64,000 nt of DNA from an uncultured Polaribacter sp. (GTDB taxonomy: Bacteria; Bacteroidota; Bacteroidia; Flavobacteriales; Flavobacteriaceae), in NCBI GenBank assembly GCA_943846595.1, contig OX044355.1:62001-126000 (forward strand). The letters are read 5' to 3'. This document shows, piece by piece, positions 19,061 to 28,918 of the stretch. Below the pieces are notes generated by a model. The model was not told where the DNA came from. It ran no database searches and saw only the letters and a list, made by a program, of their open reading frames with translations. Every line of letters starts with the position of its first letter. Within the stretch, counting starts at the first letter, position 1. Made by a program: the position numbers and the translations under genes.

Positions 19061-19682
19061 TGATAAGGTAGGCTTTAAGAATATAATCTACTTTTGGATA
19101 TTTCTCTCTTAAAAAAGCATTTCCAAATTTATTTATTTTTCCTTGTTGGGTCCCTAACCGGTCTCCATAACCGTCATAGAATTTCAATACATTGTCTTTC
19201 CCTGTTGTTATTTTTGCGACTGCAGGAAAACCCACAACTCCAGAATAGTCTGCCGTATCTAAACGGTTGTTGTCTTTTAAATTGATAAATATTTGATTCG
19301 ATCTTGTTTTAACAGCGCCTCTTGCAAACGAGATGGTCATGGCATTGTTTTTTAGGACTACAGGCTCGTCTTCAATGCCTTCTCTCCAACTTTTATTGAT
19401 TATAGAATCATTGTGAATTCCGAATTGGGCAACAAAATTGGGCACCACTCTATAAATCGCAACATCGTCATAATAACCATATTTTATTAGTTGATACAAA
19501 CGATCAACTCCTTTTGGAGACCAGACTCTTTTAGCTTCAATATCAAAGTTCCCTTGGGTGGTTTCAAACCTTGCTTTAAAAGTTTCTGGTGCTTTTTTTT
19601 CCAACCATTTCTGATTGAATTTCTTTGTCCCACAAGAAGCAAACAAAAGGATGGTTGCCAGTAAAATTAATTTTTCTTTCAT
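19056..19682 (-). CDS. Cyclophilin-type peptidyl-prolyl isomerase, lipoprotein
   Basis: A 208-residue protein with lipoprotein signal MKEKLILLATILLFASCG (Cys 17) followed by a cyclophilin domain (about 38-205). It has RFETTQGNFDIE, GYYDDVAIYRVVPNFVAQFG and SNQIFINLKDNNRLD, matching the family core. Catalyses cis-trans isomerisation of Xaa-Pro bonds at the cell envelope. A TATATTTG-type -7 box lies on the minus strand at 19715-19708. Confidence 0.92.
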   Translation of the reverse strand: MKEKLILLATILLFASCGTKKFNQKWLEKKAPETFKARFETTQGNFDIEAKRVWSPKGVDRLYQLIKYGYYDDVAIYRVVPNFVAQFGIHNDSIINKSWREGIEDEPVVLKNNAMTISFARGAVKTRSNQIFINLKDNNRLDTADYSGVVGFPAVAKITTGKDNVLKFYDGYGDRLGTQQGKINKFGNAFLREKYPKVDYILKAYLIK

Positions 19683-19851
19683 GTTTTCTTCTTTTTTGAT
19701 GTTACTACAAATATAACAAATGTACTTCTTACTAAAATTATAATAACGCGTCTTTAACTATTGAAAATTGAATGAAGTCCACCGAATGTCATTTACATAT
19801 GTAACAAAACCCGTCTAAAAACGTTCTCCTATTAAACACAAAACTCAAATC

Positions 19852-20953
19852 ATGCTTAAAAACTTCTTCCTTACATGTGCTGGTGTTGACCAAAATTTAA
19901 TAGACAACTGCTCCAATGGTGAACAAAATAAATATGTTGGGATTGGCGGTACTATTTTCTTTACTGCAATTATGGCAACCATTGCAGGGAGTTATGCGTT
20001 GTATACTGTTTTTGACAATGTGTACTCAGCTATTTTTTTTGGAATAATTTGGGGATTGTTAATTTTTAACTTAGACCGTTTTATTGTGGCAACTATAAAA
20101 AAAACGGATGCTGAGTGGAATGAATTTCTACAAGCTTCGCCAAGAATTGTACTCGCCGTAATTATTGCGATTGTCATATCGAAACCTTTGGAATTAAAAT
20201 TGTTTGAAAAAGAAATCAATCAAATACTATTGGGAGAGAAAAACCAGATGACGTTGGATAACAAAGCACAAATAGCAGCCCAATTTACACCAGAAATCAC
20301 AAAGAAAAAATTAGAAATAGATGTGTTAAAGGCAGAAATTCTTTCAAAAGAATCCGAAACAAATGCATTGTACGAAACCGATATTGCAGAAGCGGAAGGC
20401 AGAAAAGGTACAAAATTATTGGGAAAAGGACCGGTATACAAAGAAAAAAGAGAAAAACATGATGCGACGATGGTTGCTTTATATCAACTAAAGAAAGAGA
20501 ATTTAGAAAAAATAAAGAAAAAAGAATTGGCCATTGCAGATTTGCAACAAACTCAGCAAATAGCAGTATCCAAAACACAGCCTATTATTGCAAATTTTGA
20601 CGGTTTGATGGCGCGAATAAATGCCCTTAAAAAATTACCTTGGCTGCCCTCATTTTTCATCTTTTTATTGTTTTCTGGCAATTGAAACATCACCCATATT
20701 TGCGAAATTAATTTCACCCAAAGGCGAATATGATTTTAAATTGGAAGACCATGAAGCGGCTCTAAAAACATGGGGCTTGCAACAAAAAAATCAAAGAAAA
20801 CAACTGTTACAAGCAGATATTTTAACAAACAACAGTGTCTACAAAGCGCTTTCTGATGAGGAAGAACTGTATGCCTATAAACAAAATATGGCCCGCAATT
20901 TAATGAAATTACAAGCCGATTCTTTTTATAAAAAACAACAGCAAATGTTGTAA
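19852..20953 (+). pseudogene. DUF4407 membrane protein gene with a single frameshift
   Basis: The first frame (19852-20685) gives 277 residues beginning LKNFFLTCAGVD, with hydrophobic segments at about 33-53, 57-75 and 92-110 and a long charged coiled coil at about 130-245, the layout of DUF4407 proteins. It stops just after PWLPSFFIFLLF. The +1 frame continues with LAIETSPIFAKLISPKGEYD and runs to 20953, giving the expected total of about 366 residues. One extra T in a TTTT run near 20673 explains the break. Function of the family is unknown. True mutation or sequencing error cannot be told apart here. Confidence 0.8.
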
Positions 20954-20985
20954 TCGATGTTTACGTAATAGGTCTTTTAAAAAAA

Positions 20986-21585
20986 TTATTCCTTTTCTGG
21001 CATTTTCTTTACATAATCGGTAATGATTACAATTTGAGTAGGTCCTATTTTTCCTTCAATAAATTTTGCGTTCTCATGATCTAATAAAATCCTACGCACT
21101 GCAGTTCCTTGTTTGGCAACCATACTAGACCCTTTTACTTTTAAATCTTTGATTAAAACCACAGCATCTCCTGCCTGTAAAATAGCACCGTTTACATCTC
21201 TATGTATTATTCTTTCACTGTCGTCTAAATGATCTCCAGATTCTTTTGCAAAACGCAAATCGTCATCTTCCAAATACATCATATCCAATAAATCTTTTGG
21301 CCAGCCTTCATTTCGTAATCGAGACAATAAGCGCCAAGCAACGACTTTTACAGCGCTGTGTTCGCTCCACATAGAATCGTTTAAACACCGCCAATGATTT
21401 GCTTCTGTAATTTCTGGATGGTCTATTTGTGTGATACAAGTTTCACAAGCAAGTAAACTCCCATCTACACCACTTCGATTAGACGCAATCGTTGGTTTTA
21501 CTTCATAAACGAATAGTTTCTTTTTTGAGGAACACAATTCGCATTGATTCCCACTTCTATTTTCTAAATCTTGCTGTAAACTCAT
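20986..21585 (-). CDS. PhnA-like zinc-ribbon protein
   Basis: A 199-residue protein with an N-terminal four-Cys zinc ribbon (CELC at 16-19, CETC about 48-51) and a C-terminal PhnA SH3-like domain (about 130-195, AGDAVVLIKDLKVKG). In spite of the historical name, PhnA-domain proteins are not required for phosphonate use, and their role is unclear. Single gene, convergent with the DUF4407 gene. Confidence 0.85.
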   Translation of the reverse strand: MSLQQDLENRSGNQCELCSSKKKLFVYEVKPTIASNRSGVDGSLLACETCITQIDHPEITEANHWRCLNDSMWSEHSAVKVVAWRLLSRLRNEGWPKDLLDMMYLEDDDLRFAKESGDHLDDSERIIHRDVNGAILQAGDAVVLIKDLKVKGSSMVAKQGTAVRRILLDHENAKFIEGKIGPTQIVIITDYVKKMPEKE

Positions 21586-21665
21586 GGTGTTTTTTAGGTT
21601 GATATGGACAAAAGTAGTGTTTTAAATAAGACTTTCTTGGCGTTTTATGATTCCTGTAAAAGGGT

Positions 21666-23294
21666 TTATATTTCTAAAGAGGTAAATGAAAAAGAGGCTC
21701 CGTCAAACAACCCCTTATCGGATAATTTTATAGCAGGTATAACTAATAATGCCATAAAAGACAAGGTCATATAGGGTGCTCTTAACGAACTACCCATTTC
21801 TTTAGCCATGGTATCTATTGTTGCATAAGCCGCGCCAATTTCTTGTGCAGACTTGTCGGACATAATTCCTGCGACTGGCAAGGGGACTATTTTTTCTTCT
21901 GAATCGGTAACGGCACAAACACCTCCCTTATTTTCAATAATTAAATTTACCGCTTTGCAAAGGGCTTCATCGGATACACCTACGGCTATGATATTGTGGG
22001 AATCGTGCCCTACCGAACTGGCAATAGCGCCCTCTTTTAACCCAAAATTCTTAATAAATGCTATGGCTGGTTTTTTATTTTTATAGCGATTTACAACCGT
22101 CATTTTTAAAACATCTGTTGTGGTGTTTGAAACAAGATTGCCATTTTTAATGAGACTCTCTGCTTCCATTAGATGCGTTACGAGTTCACCATCCAAGGCC
22201 TCTATCACTCGAATTCTCTGAGCTGTTGATAGATACTTAAAGTCGGGGGTCTTCTTTAGATCTGTATTGAAATTATTCAAGACGTCAAAAGTTAGGTCTT
22301 TTACAAATGAGGTCCCATTTTTGGCAACCAACGCTCCATTGATGTAGGTTGCTAGCACTTTGAATTTTTCTAGATCTTCGATTACAATAAAATCGGCTGG
22401 ATCTCCTTTTTGTAATAAACCAACCTCTAAACCATAATGCTTTACAGGGTTTATACAGGCCACTTGCAACACTTTAAAGATGTCTATTCCTTTTGCAACA
22501 GCTCTCTCACATAGTAGATTGATGTGCCCGAGCAGTAAATCATCGGGGTGCTTGTCATCGGAACAAAACATCATCTTTTCATAATGAGTGGGTACTAAGT
22601 CGATGAGTGCTTCAAAGTTTTTAGCAGCACTTCCTTCTCTAATAATAATTTTCATTCCTTTTTGCAGCTTTTCTAAGGCTTCGTCATAGGAATAACATTC
22701 ATGGTCTGTAGAAATTCCGGCAGCAATATACTTGCTTAGCTCCTCGCCTCTCAAACCTGGTGCATGCCCGTCTATGGGTTTGCGATTGTTTTTTGCGTGT
22801 TGCATTTTCGCAAGTACTTCTGGATCGTCAAACAAAACACCTGGATAATTCATCATTTCTGCCAAGTATTTGATGTCTGGGTTTTCCATCATTTTTTTAA
22901 TATCTTCAGCATCAATCAGGGCACCTGCACTTTCAAAGGAAGTTGCTGGTACACATGAGGGTGCTCCAAAATTAAATTTCAAGGGGACTTTCTTCCCATT
23001 TTCAATCATAAACTCCACGCCTTTCACTCCCAAAACATTGGCTATTTCATGCGGATCAGAAACGGTTGCAACGGTACCGTGTAGCACTGCAATTTTTGCA
23101 AACTCGGAAGGCACCAACATGGAACTTTCAATATGAATATGTGCATCTACAAAACCTGGTAGTATAAAGTTTTCTATAGTATGATTTACAGGTCTAATTT
23201 GAGTAATTACACCATTTTCAACACAAACTTCTCCTTTATAGATTCGTTTGCCCAAAATATCAACTATATTTCCTTGAAGCACCATTTCAATCAT
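21666..23294 (-). CDS. ade: Adenine deaminase
   Basis: A 542-residue amidohydrolase that converts adenine to hypoxanthine and ammonia in purine salvage. HIHIESSML (about 52-60) carries metal-binding His, and [20 protein letters not shown] and the C-terminal adenine-deaminase domain (about 380-540) fit the Ade family. The first Met (MIEMVLQGN) lies only 7 bases from a TAGATTTG -7 box at 23309-23302, so the fourth residue Met (23285) may be the real start. Confidence 0.93.
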   Translation of the reverse strand: MIEMVLQGNIVDILGKRIYKGEVCVENGVITQIRPVNHTIENFILPGFVDAHIHIESSMLVPSEFAKIAVLHGTVATVSDPHEIANVLGVKGVEFMIENGKKVPLKFNFGAPSCVPATSFESAGALIDAEDIKKMMENPDIKYLAEMMNYPGVLFDDPEVLAKMQHAKNNRKPIDGHAPGLRGEELSKYIAAGISTDHECYSYDEALEKLQKGMKIIIREGSAAKNFEALIDLVPTHYEKMMFCSDDKHPDDLLLGHINLLCERAVAKGIDIFKVLQVACINPVKHYGLEVGLLQKGDPADFIVIEDLEKFKVLATYINGALVAKNGTSFVKDLTFDVLNNFNTDLKKTPDFKYLSTAQRIRVIEALDGELVTHLMEAESLIKNGNLVSNTTTDVLKMTVVNRYKNKKPAIAFIKNFGLKEGAIASSVGHDSHNIIAVGVSDEALCKAVNLIIENKGGVCAVTDSEEKIVPLPVAGIMSDKSAQEIGAAYATIDTMAKEMGSSLRAPYMTLSFMALLVIPAIKLSDKGLFDGASFSFTSLEI

Positions 23295-23365
23295 TTTAGA
23301 ACAAATCTACAAAGAATATGAAATGTTTGTGGACGGATTTCTGAACTTTATCTTATTTTTATGGA

Positions 23366-24115
23366 ATGGATACTGCACTGGCTTTTCAAAACTTTAAAAA
23401 TAAGTATGGGTATACAATTCACCCGAATTCTGCAAAATTTAAACAATGGGCTGCGAATGATTTTTTTTCTTTAACAACGCTTTTTCCAACGGTAAACAAA
23501 AATGAAATTCACCAGATAGACTTGAGTACGAGTACTGCATTTATTGGCGGTATTGAAGAATTCAACGATTTAGCGTTTTTTCAAAAAAAACTGGAAGCAC
23601 TCCAAAAAAGGGTTCCTACTAAAATTATTGCGGGTGGCTATTTAGAAAAGCGTGCGCTGTATACTTCTGATATTTATAAAAGAGAGTGTGACAATGGGTT
23701 TGAGCGCAGAAATATACATCTTGGGCTGGATTTTTGGCTTCCAGAAAACACGCCTGTGCATGCCCTTCTAGATGGCGAGGTTGTTTGTGTAACGGATGAT
23801 GCATACCCCAAAGGATATGGCGGTTTGTTGATCTTAAAACATCAGGTAGCGGACTTTCATTTTTACACTTTATATGGGCACAATACTGTGCAAAGTGTTC
23901 AAAAACATGTGATTGGCAGTCGTATAAAAAAGGGTACACAAATTGCTGTTTTGGCAAATGCTTCTGAAAACGGTGATTGGGTGCCACACTTGCATTTTGA
24001 AATTATGCTCAGCCGACTCGACTATACAGATGATTTTCCAGGAGTGGCTTTTGAAAGTGAACTTGCCATTTGGAAAAGTATTTGTCCAGATCCAAATTTA
24101 CTTTTTAAGTTATAG
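23366..24115 (+). CDS. M23 family metallopeptidase
   Basis: A 249-residue protein with a LytM/peptidase M23 domain in its C-terminal half. HLGLDFWLPENTPVHAL (about 112-128) supplies the first His and Asp ligands and VPHLHFEIML (about 203) the HxH motif. These enzymes cleave peptidoglycan cross-bridges or act in envelope remodelling. No obvious signal peptide is seen, which is unusual for a periplasmic cell-wall enzyme. ATG 23361 is out of frame; 23366 is used. Confidence 0.85.
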   Translation: MDTALAFQNFKNKYGYTIHPNSAKFKQWAANDFFSLTTLFPTVNKNEIHQIDLSTSTAFIGGIEEFNDLAFFQKKLEALQKRVPTKIIAGGYLEKRALYTSDIYKRECDNGFERRNIHLGLDFWLPENTPVHALLDGEVVCVTDDAYPKGYGGLLILKHQVADFHFYTLYGHNTVQSVQKHVIGSRIKKGTQIAVLANASENGDWVPHLHFEIMLSRLDYTDDFPGVAFESELAIWKSICPDPNLLFKL

Positions 24116-24130
24116 GGCTTAACTGCAGCC

Positions 24131-24499
24131 TTATAAACACTTTAGTTCTTGCTGCATTTTTTTGGTCAACCCTTTGACTACCAAATCATAGGAATGATTA
24201 ATGAGTTCCTCTGCAAAATCTTGTGAAATATTCCCTGTATTTAGCGCAACGGTATTCCAGTGTCTTTTGCTCATGTGCCTACCTGCTGTGATGTCTTCAT
24301 AGGATTCTCGGAGTTCAATCGCTTTTTCTGGATCGCATTTTAGGTTTATTTTTGGATCGCCATTTTCCCATGAATCCAGCCCTGTTAACAAGAACATTTT
24401 TCCCATTACTTTAAAAACCAACGTAACGTTATCAAAAGGAAAATGGGCTGTAACTCCTTTTTTTGCCGTACAAAAAATTCTTAATTGTTCTATATGCAT
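24131..24499 (-). CDS. MmcQ/YjbR-family protein
   Basis: A 122-residue protein with the YjbR fold: MHIEQLRIFC, then PFDNVTLVFKVMGKMF and the conserved end HMSKRHWNTVAL. The family is described as having a CyaY-like or DNA-binding fold with no settled function. Followed on the same strand, 8 bp upstream, by the alpha/beta hydrolase, so probably the last gene of a three-gene operon (cyclase, hydrolase, YjbR). Confidence 0.85.
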   Translation of the reverse strand: MHIEQLRIFCTAKKGVTAHFPFDNVTLVFKVMGKMFLLTGLDSWENGDPKINLKCDPEKAIELRESYEDITAGRHMSKRHWNTVALNTGNISQDFAEELINHSYDLVVKGLTKKMQQELKCL

Positions 24500-24507
24500 G
24501 CTTAAAA

Positions 24508-25458
24508 TTAGTTATTTTTTTGATGTAAAAATTCATTCAAAACTTTAAAGCTTTCTGTTGGGTTTTCTTCCATTGGGACATGTCCCGAATTTTGAAGTAC
24601 TACTAATTTTGAGTTGGGCAAAAGCGCATCCATCCTTTTTCCATTCTCCAAAGGGATCCAAGCATCCTTTGCCCCCCAAATTAATAATGTAGGGGTTTGG
24701 AGATTTTGCAACTGCTCTTTTTTTGAAGCTTCTGATGGGGTAAAATCTATTTTTGCGCGGTCTATAAATGCCTTTCGGTTCCCTTCTCTGAGTGTCAAAT
24801 CATGAAAACGGGCAATCAGTGCATCTGTAATCTTAGTATCGTCTTCATAGACTTGTTTTAGATTGTCTTCAATGATGCTTTTGGGTGTTATGTAGAGAAA
24901 AAGATTGCTTAAAACGGGTGTTTTTGCCATTTTAAAAATCCAAGGTTGTGGTTTGTTTGTTGGCAATCCACTTGCGTCTACTAAAATGAGTTTCTGTACT
25001 TTTTCTGGTTTTTTTGAAGCATAGTTCCAAGCAATATTTCCACCTAATGAATTCCCTGCTAAAATCATGGAATCGAGTTTCAATTGAGCAACAAATTCTT
25101 CTAAAAATTGGGTATATTTCTCAATGGAGTAATCCCCAGTTTTATTGGGGCCTGTAAGACCAAAAGCGGGCAAATCCATTCGAATTACTTGATAGTTTTC
25201 TTTGAGTTTCAGTGTCCAATCATCCCAAGTATGCAAGGAAGAACCGGTTCCGTGAACCAATAGAATTGGCATTCCTTTTCCTTCTATTCTGTAATGTACT
25301 TGCATGCCGTCTATTGCAACAAATCTCGAAAATTTATTGGCATATTTCTCTTTTAATTTTTCTACAGGAATGTCTATATACACAACACTTTTTAATGCTA
25401 AAAATAAAAAGACTAAAAACCCATAAATGGCATATTTCCTTTTATTACTTTTTCTCAT
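24508..25458 (-). CDS. Alpha/beta-fold hydrolase, membrane-anchored
   Basis: A 316-residue hydrolase. An N-terminal hydrophobic segment (about 9-26) probably anchors it to the inner membrane. Oxyanion motif LVHGTGSS (about 67-74), nucleophile elbow GNSLGGN (about 138-144), charge-relay Asp in WGAKDAWIP and His in NSGHVPMEEN form the canonical triad. Substrate unknown. Its start overlaps the end of the cyclase-family gene by 14 bases, indicating translational coupling. Confidence 0.88.
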   Translation of the reverse strand: MRKSNKRKYAIYGFLVFLFLALKSVVYIDIPVEKLKEKYANKFSRFVAIDGMQVHYRIEGKGMPILLVHGTGSSLHTWDDWTLKLKENYQVIRMDLPAFGLTGPNKTGDYSIEKYTQFLEEFVAQLKLDSMILAGNSLGGNIAWNYASKKPEKVQKLILVDASGLPTNKPQPWIFKMAKTPVLSNLFLYITPKSIIEDNLKQVYEDDTKITDALIARFHDLTLREGNRKAFIDRAKIDFTPSEASKKEQLQNLQTPTLLIWGAKDAWIPLENGKRMDALLPNSKLVVLQNSGHVPMEENPTESFKVLNEFLHQKNN

Positions 25459-26206
25459 CTACTAAAATTTTATAGAGTATGGGCTTGCTTGGTGTTGCAT
25501 CATTTTCAAAGGGTGCAATCATTAAATTCAGTAAATATTCTCCATCTACAACGGCATTTGGCACGTAAATAAATTCGGTAATGGTTGCGTCCATTCTTAA
25601 GACTCCACTAGTATTCCAAAAGGCATTGTGTGCTAATAATTGACCTCCATCTTTTTCTTTATCAACCGAAGGCAGGTCTATCAATAAATGTTTAATTCCA
25701 TTTTCTTTTAAATAAATTGCAGCCGCTTCTGAAAGATAAGTTGGGTTTGTATTGGAGTATCTTTTGGATTTTTTATCGGGTAAATTTGGCAATGTACGTA
25801 TGACAATGGCGTCTCTTTTTTTATTTCTTATTTGTGTTTGCAATTGTTTTTTTGAGATCACAAAATCACCATTGATAACTTCTGGCACCACAGTAACTAC
25901 TTCAGCAACAAAGAAAAAATGTTTTAAATGCTGATTTACGGAATGCACCTCTTCTGTAATATGTCCGACACATTCGGTATGTGTAATGTGGGAATGTGGA
26001 TTGAAATGAATATTATTAAAATTGACAACTGCCCCCTCAGTCACCTTGATAATATCTTCCTCTAATTTTTGGGGAAAGATCTTTGGGTCGTCTACATACC
26101 AAGCATTTACATTTTCTTTTGTTGCATCTATGGCAATCGAAATATCAATGGGTTTAGAAACATCAATGGCTATTTTTCGAGAATTGTATTCTATAATTGC
26201 TTTCAT
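25445..26206 (-). CDS. Cyclase-family protein (kynurenine formamidase-like)
   Basis: A 253-residue metal-dependent hydrolase. FNPHSHITHTECVGH (about 67-81) matches the HxGTHxDxPxH-type metal motif with some substitution, and HLLIDLPSVDKEKDGG is the second conserved block. Families with this fold include N-formylkynurenine formamidase and isatin hydrolase; no tryptophan-catabolism genes are nearby, so the substrate is not assigned. First gene of the small operon. Confidence 0.82.
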   Translation of the reverse strand: MKAIIEYNSRKIAIDVSKPIDISIAIDATKENVNAWYVDDPKIFPQKLEEDIIKVTEGAVVNFNNIHFNPHSHITHTECVGHITEEVHSVNQHLKHFFFVAEVVTVVPEVINGDFVISKKQLQTQIRNKKRDAIVIRTLPNLPDKKSKRYSNTNPTYLSEAAAIYLKENGIKHLLIDLPSVDKEKDGGQLLAHNAFWNTSGVLRMDATITEFIYVPNAVVDGEYLLNLMIAPFENDATPSKPILYKILVDEKK

Positions 26207-26300
26207 TAAAAAGTTGCTTTATGTATTGAAAAGGATACTTATTAACTCAAATATAGGTTTTTAAAACTAGAATTTCAAGAATCTGTAATCTCGTCTAAAA

Positions 26301-27428
26301 CTAATTCAGAAAAAATAAATGAGCAGCGATACCGTCTACTAAAAAAGCACCTTCTTTCGTGATTTTTAAAGTATCATCTTCAATACATAAAAGTTTTTGC
26401 TGAATGTATTTTTCTGATTCGGTGTTGATATGGGATAAGTATTTATTCCCAAAATTAGCTTTGATTTTCTCCAAAGAAACACCCCAAATCGTTCGTAAAC
26501 CCGTCATCACATATTCATTGTACCGATCGGTTACACAAAGGGCTTCCCTCTCAATTGGCAGCAGATTCAACTCAATTTCTTTGATATATTGTGTGTTATT
26601 TCGAACATTCCAACTGCGTTGCCTTCCATCAAAAGAATGAGCAGACGGCCCAATTCCGAGATACGATTTTCCCAACCAATAGGCTGTATTATTTTTACTG
26701 AAATGACTTTCTTTTCCAAAATTAGACAATTCATAATGCACAAAATTTGCCTTCTCTAGTGCATCTCTAAGAATAACAAATTGTTCCTGTGCCAAATCGT
26801 CATCTACCTTTTCAATCTTCCCTTTTTTAATGAGTGCCTCTAAAGCCGTTTTTGGTTCTACTGTTAAGGCATAACTCGAAATATGAGGAATGTTAAAGCT
26901 CAATGCAGTTTGTATATTTTGTTGCCATTCTTTGTGAGTCAATCCTGGAATTCCATAGATTAAATCAATAGAAATATTCTCAAAGTAGCGGGTGGCAATT
27001 TCTAATGATGCGTGGGCTTCCGAAGCGGAATGTGCACGGTTCATTAGAGTTAAATCTTTCTCGAAAAAAGATTGCACTCCAATGCTTAGGCGATTGATGG
27101 GTGTATGAGAGAGTTCTATTATTTTTTCTTCGGACAGGTCGTCTGGATTGGCTTCTAAAGTAATCTCTGGTGAAACTACAATGGTATGGTGTTCATATAT
27201 TGCATCAATCAAACGAGAAATCTCTTTGGTAGATAACATACTTGGGGTACCACCACCAAAATAAATTGTTTCCACAATTTCGTTGTTCAACTCTTCTTTT
27301 CTAAGCTCAATTTCTTTGACCAAACATGAAATCAATGCATCCTTCTTTTTCAATGAGGTAGAAAAATGAAAGTCGCAATAAAAACAAGCTTGCTTGCAAA
27401 ACGGGATATGTATGTAAATTCCAGCCAA
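26301..27428 (-). CDS. hemW: HemW-type radical SAM heme chaperone
   Basis: A 375-residue radical SAM protein. Cys 11, 15 and 18 in CKQACFYCDF bind the 4Fe-4S cluster, FGGGTPSML is the SAM-binding GGGTP motif, and the C-terminal HemN_C domain ends at about 370. The cysteine spacing and lack of the coproporphyrinogen oxidase N-terminal extension place it with HemW, which handles heme, rather than HemN. Confidence 0.9.
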   Translation of the reverse strand: MAGIYIHIPFCKQACFYCDFHFSTSLKKKDALISCLVKEIELRKEELNNEIVETIYFGGGTPSMLSTKEISRLIDAIYEHHTIVVSPEITLEANPDDLSEEKIIELSHTPINRLSIGVQSFFEKDLTLMNRAHSASEAHASLEIATRYFENISIDLIYGIPGLTHKEWQQNIQTALSFNIPHISSYALTVEPKTALEALIKKGKIEKVDDDLAQEQFVILRDALEKANFVHYELSNFGKESHFSKNNTAYWLGKSYLGIGPSAHSFDGRQRSWNVRNNTQYIKEIELNLLPIEREALCVTDRYNEYVMTGLRTIWGVSLEKIKANFGNKYLSHINTESEKYIQQKLLCIEDDTLKITKEGAFLVDGIAAHLFFLN

Positions 27429-27507
27429 AATCAGAGATCAGTTATAGGTATCAATTATCAGGGATCGGTTAATTTCATAGCGATGATAATTGATCATTGT
27501 TAAGTGT

Positions 27508-28059
27508 TTATTTAATTTTTGAAGGATTTTGCTTCACGAAACTTGCCCAACCAGTATAATTTTTTCCACCAACCACTTTTCCTGAATTGTAAAAATGACA
27601 CACTGCTGCTGCGAGACCATCGGTTGCATCGAGGTTTTTTGGCAATGTCTTTAAGTCCAATAGTGACTTTAGCATAAGCGCTACTTGTTCTTTGCTGGCG
27701 TTACCATTTCCAGTAATGGCCATTTTAATTTTCTTCGGCAGGTATTCTGTAATCGGAACTTCTCTTGACAAACCTGCGGCCATAGCAACACCTTGCGCTC
27801 TGCCTAACTTTAACATGGATTGTACATTTTTACCAAAAAAAGGCGCTTCAATGGCAATTTCATCTGGATGATATGTGTCAATCAATTCAACCGTCCGCTC
27901 AAAAATGAGTTTTAGTTTTAGATAATGGTCATCGTATTTCTGGAGCATCAATTCATTCATTTGAATAAATTCCATCTTCTTTCCAACGACTTTTATCAAT
28001 CCAAAACCCATAATGGTAGTTCCTGGATCTATTCCTAAAATTATTTTTTCTATCGCCAC
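27508..28059 (-). CDS. ruvC: Crossover junction endodeoxyribonuclease RuvC
   Basis: A 183-residue Holliday-junction resolvase. Acidic active-site residues lie in [13 protein letters not shown] (Asp 10), AIEAPFFG (Glu about 70) and the C-terminal [12 protein letters not shown]. It nicks four-way junctions moved by RuvAB. Normal length. A 43-residue membrane-protein gene lies just upstream on the same strand. Confidence 0.95.
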   Translation of the reverse strand: MAIEKIILGIDPGTTIMGFGLIKVVGKKMEFIQMNELMLQKYDDHYLKLKLIFERTVELIDTYHPDEIAIEAPFFGKNVQSMLKLGRAQGVAMAAGLSREVPITEYLPKKIKMAITGNGNASKEQVALMLKSLLDLKTLPKNLDATDGLAAAVCHFYNSGKVVGGKNYTGWASFVKQNPSKIK

Positions 28060-28110
28060 AAGGATTGTTTTTATATAGGTTAGTATCTCTAGAGCAGGCT
28101 CTTGTTTGTT

Positions 28111-28242
28111 TTAAAACAATACAGCAATCAAACTTTCTGCTTTGAACCAAAGAAATAGAACCAGCACTAAAAGCAGCACTAGAAAAGCACCTTTTTGTGG
28201 CTTTGATTTCTTTTGATTCCCAAATTTCCTTCGTATTTTCAT
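28111..28242 (-). CDS. 43-residue single-pass membrane protein
   Basis: ATG at 28242 opens a frame of 43 codons ending TAA at 28111. The first 18 residues are strongly basic (MKIRRKFGNQKKSKPQK), followed by one hydrophobic helix (about 19-33, FLVLLLVLVLFLWF) and a short tail. The positive-inside rule puts the N terminus in the cytoplasm. It lies 10 bp after the mnmD stop and 51 bp before ruvC on the same strand. No family is recognised. Composition and position support a real gene, but it could be fortuitous. Confidence 0.55.
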   Translation of the reverse strand: MKIRRKFGNQKKSKPQKGAFLVLLLVLVLFLWFKAESLIAVLF

Positions 28243-28251
28243 GGGGTTAAT

Positions 28252-28914
28252 TTATATTTTTGTTGCTCTTAGCATTTCTCTTTTTCCTGGAGGACCTGGC
28301 AATCTTTCTACTCTAAAACCAACAGCTTGCATGGCTCTTCGAACACTTCCTTTTGCGGAGTAGGTTACTAAAACACCTTGTTTTTTAATGGCTTTATACA
28401 TTTTTAAAAAGATTTCTTCGGTCCACAATTCGGGTTGATTTTGTGCTCCAAACGCATCAAAATAGATTAAATCAAAAGCAGCAGTATCTTGAATATCCTG
28501 AAAAAACTGTTTGCGCTTCAATAATTGATAATCTTTTGAAACGGAATGCTCTTTTTCCCATGAGATACGGTGCATTTCATCGAAAATAGATTGAAATTCA
28601 AGGGCTTTTAATTCGGAAACATAATTCAACCCCTGAATTTCTTCCACGGAAACTGGATAGGCTTCTACACCTACATAATTTACTTTTTTTTGCAATTTCT
28701 TCGCTTCTAAAAATGTAATAAAAGCATTTAAACCGGTTCCAAAACCGATTTCTAAAATAGTGATTTCTTGTAAGTCAATTTTAAAAAATCCCGTATTTAA
28801 AAAAACGTGATAAGCTTCTTGTATGGCACCGTGCTTTGAATGGTATTGTTCATTCCAATCGGGAAGCTGTATGGTTGTAGAACCATCTGAGGTAATGATG
28901 ATTTCTCTTTTCAA
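28252..28914 (-). CDS. mnmD: tRNA (mnm5s2U34)-methyltransferase MnmD
   Basis: A 220-residue methyltransferase of the MnmC N-domain type without the fused oxidoreductase domain. SAM-binding residues are in EIGFGTGLNAFI (about 55-66); YFDAFGAQNQPELWTE and the end GPPGKREM are diagnostic. It completes the mnm5s2U wobble modification of tRNAs. It overlaps no gene but sits 4 bp downstream of the DUF4920 lipoprotein gene. Confidence 0.93.
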   Translation of the reverse strand: MKREIIITSDGSTTIQLPDWNEQYHSKHGAIQEAYHVFLNTGFFKIDLQEITILEIGFGTGLNAFITFLEAKKLQKKVNYVGVEAYPVSVEEIQGLNYVSELKALEFQSIFDEMHRISWEKEHSVSKDYQLLKRKQFFQDIQDTAAFDLIYFDAFGAQNQPELWTEEIFLKMYKAIKKQGVLVTYSAKGSVRRAMQAVGFRVERLPGPPGKREMLRATKI

Positions 28915-28918
28915 CGGG

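Noticed and set aside
27429..27507. Imperfect ATCAGnGATC-like repeats between hemW and ruvC
   Set aside because: Only two or three degenerate units; no consistent spacing or dyad that would support a regulatory repeat or CRISPR.
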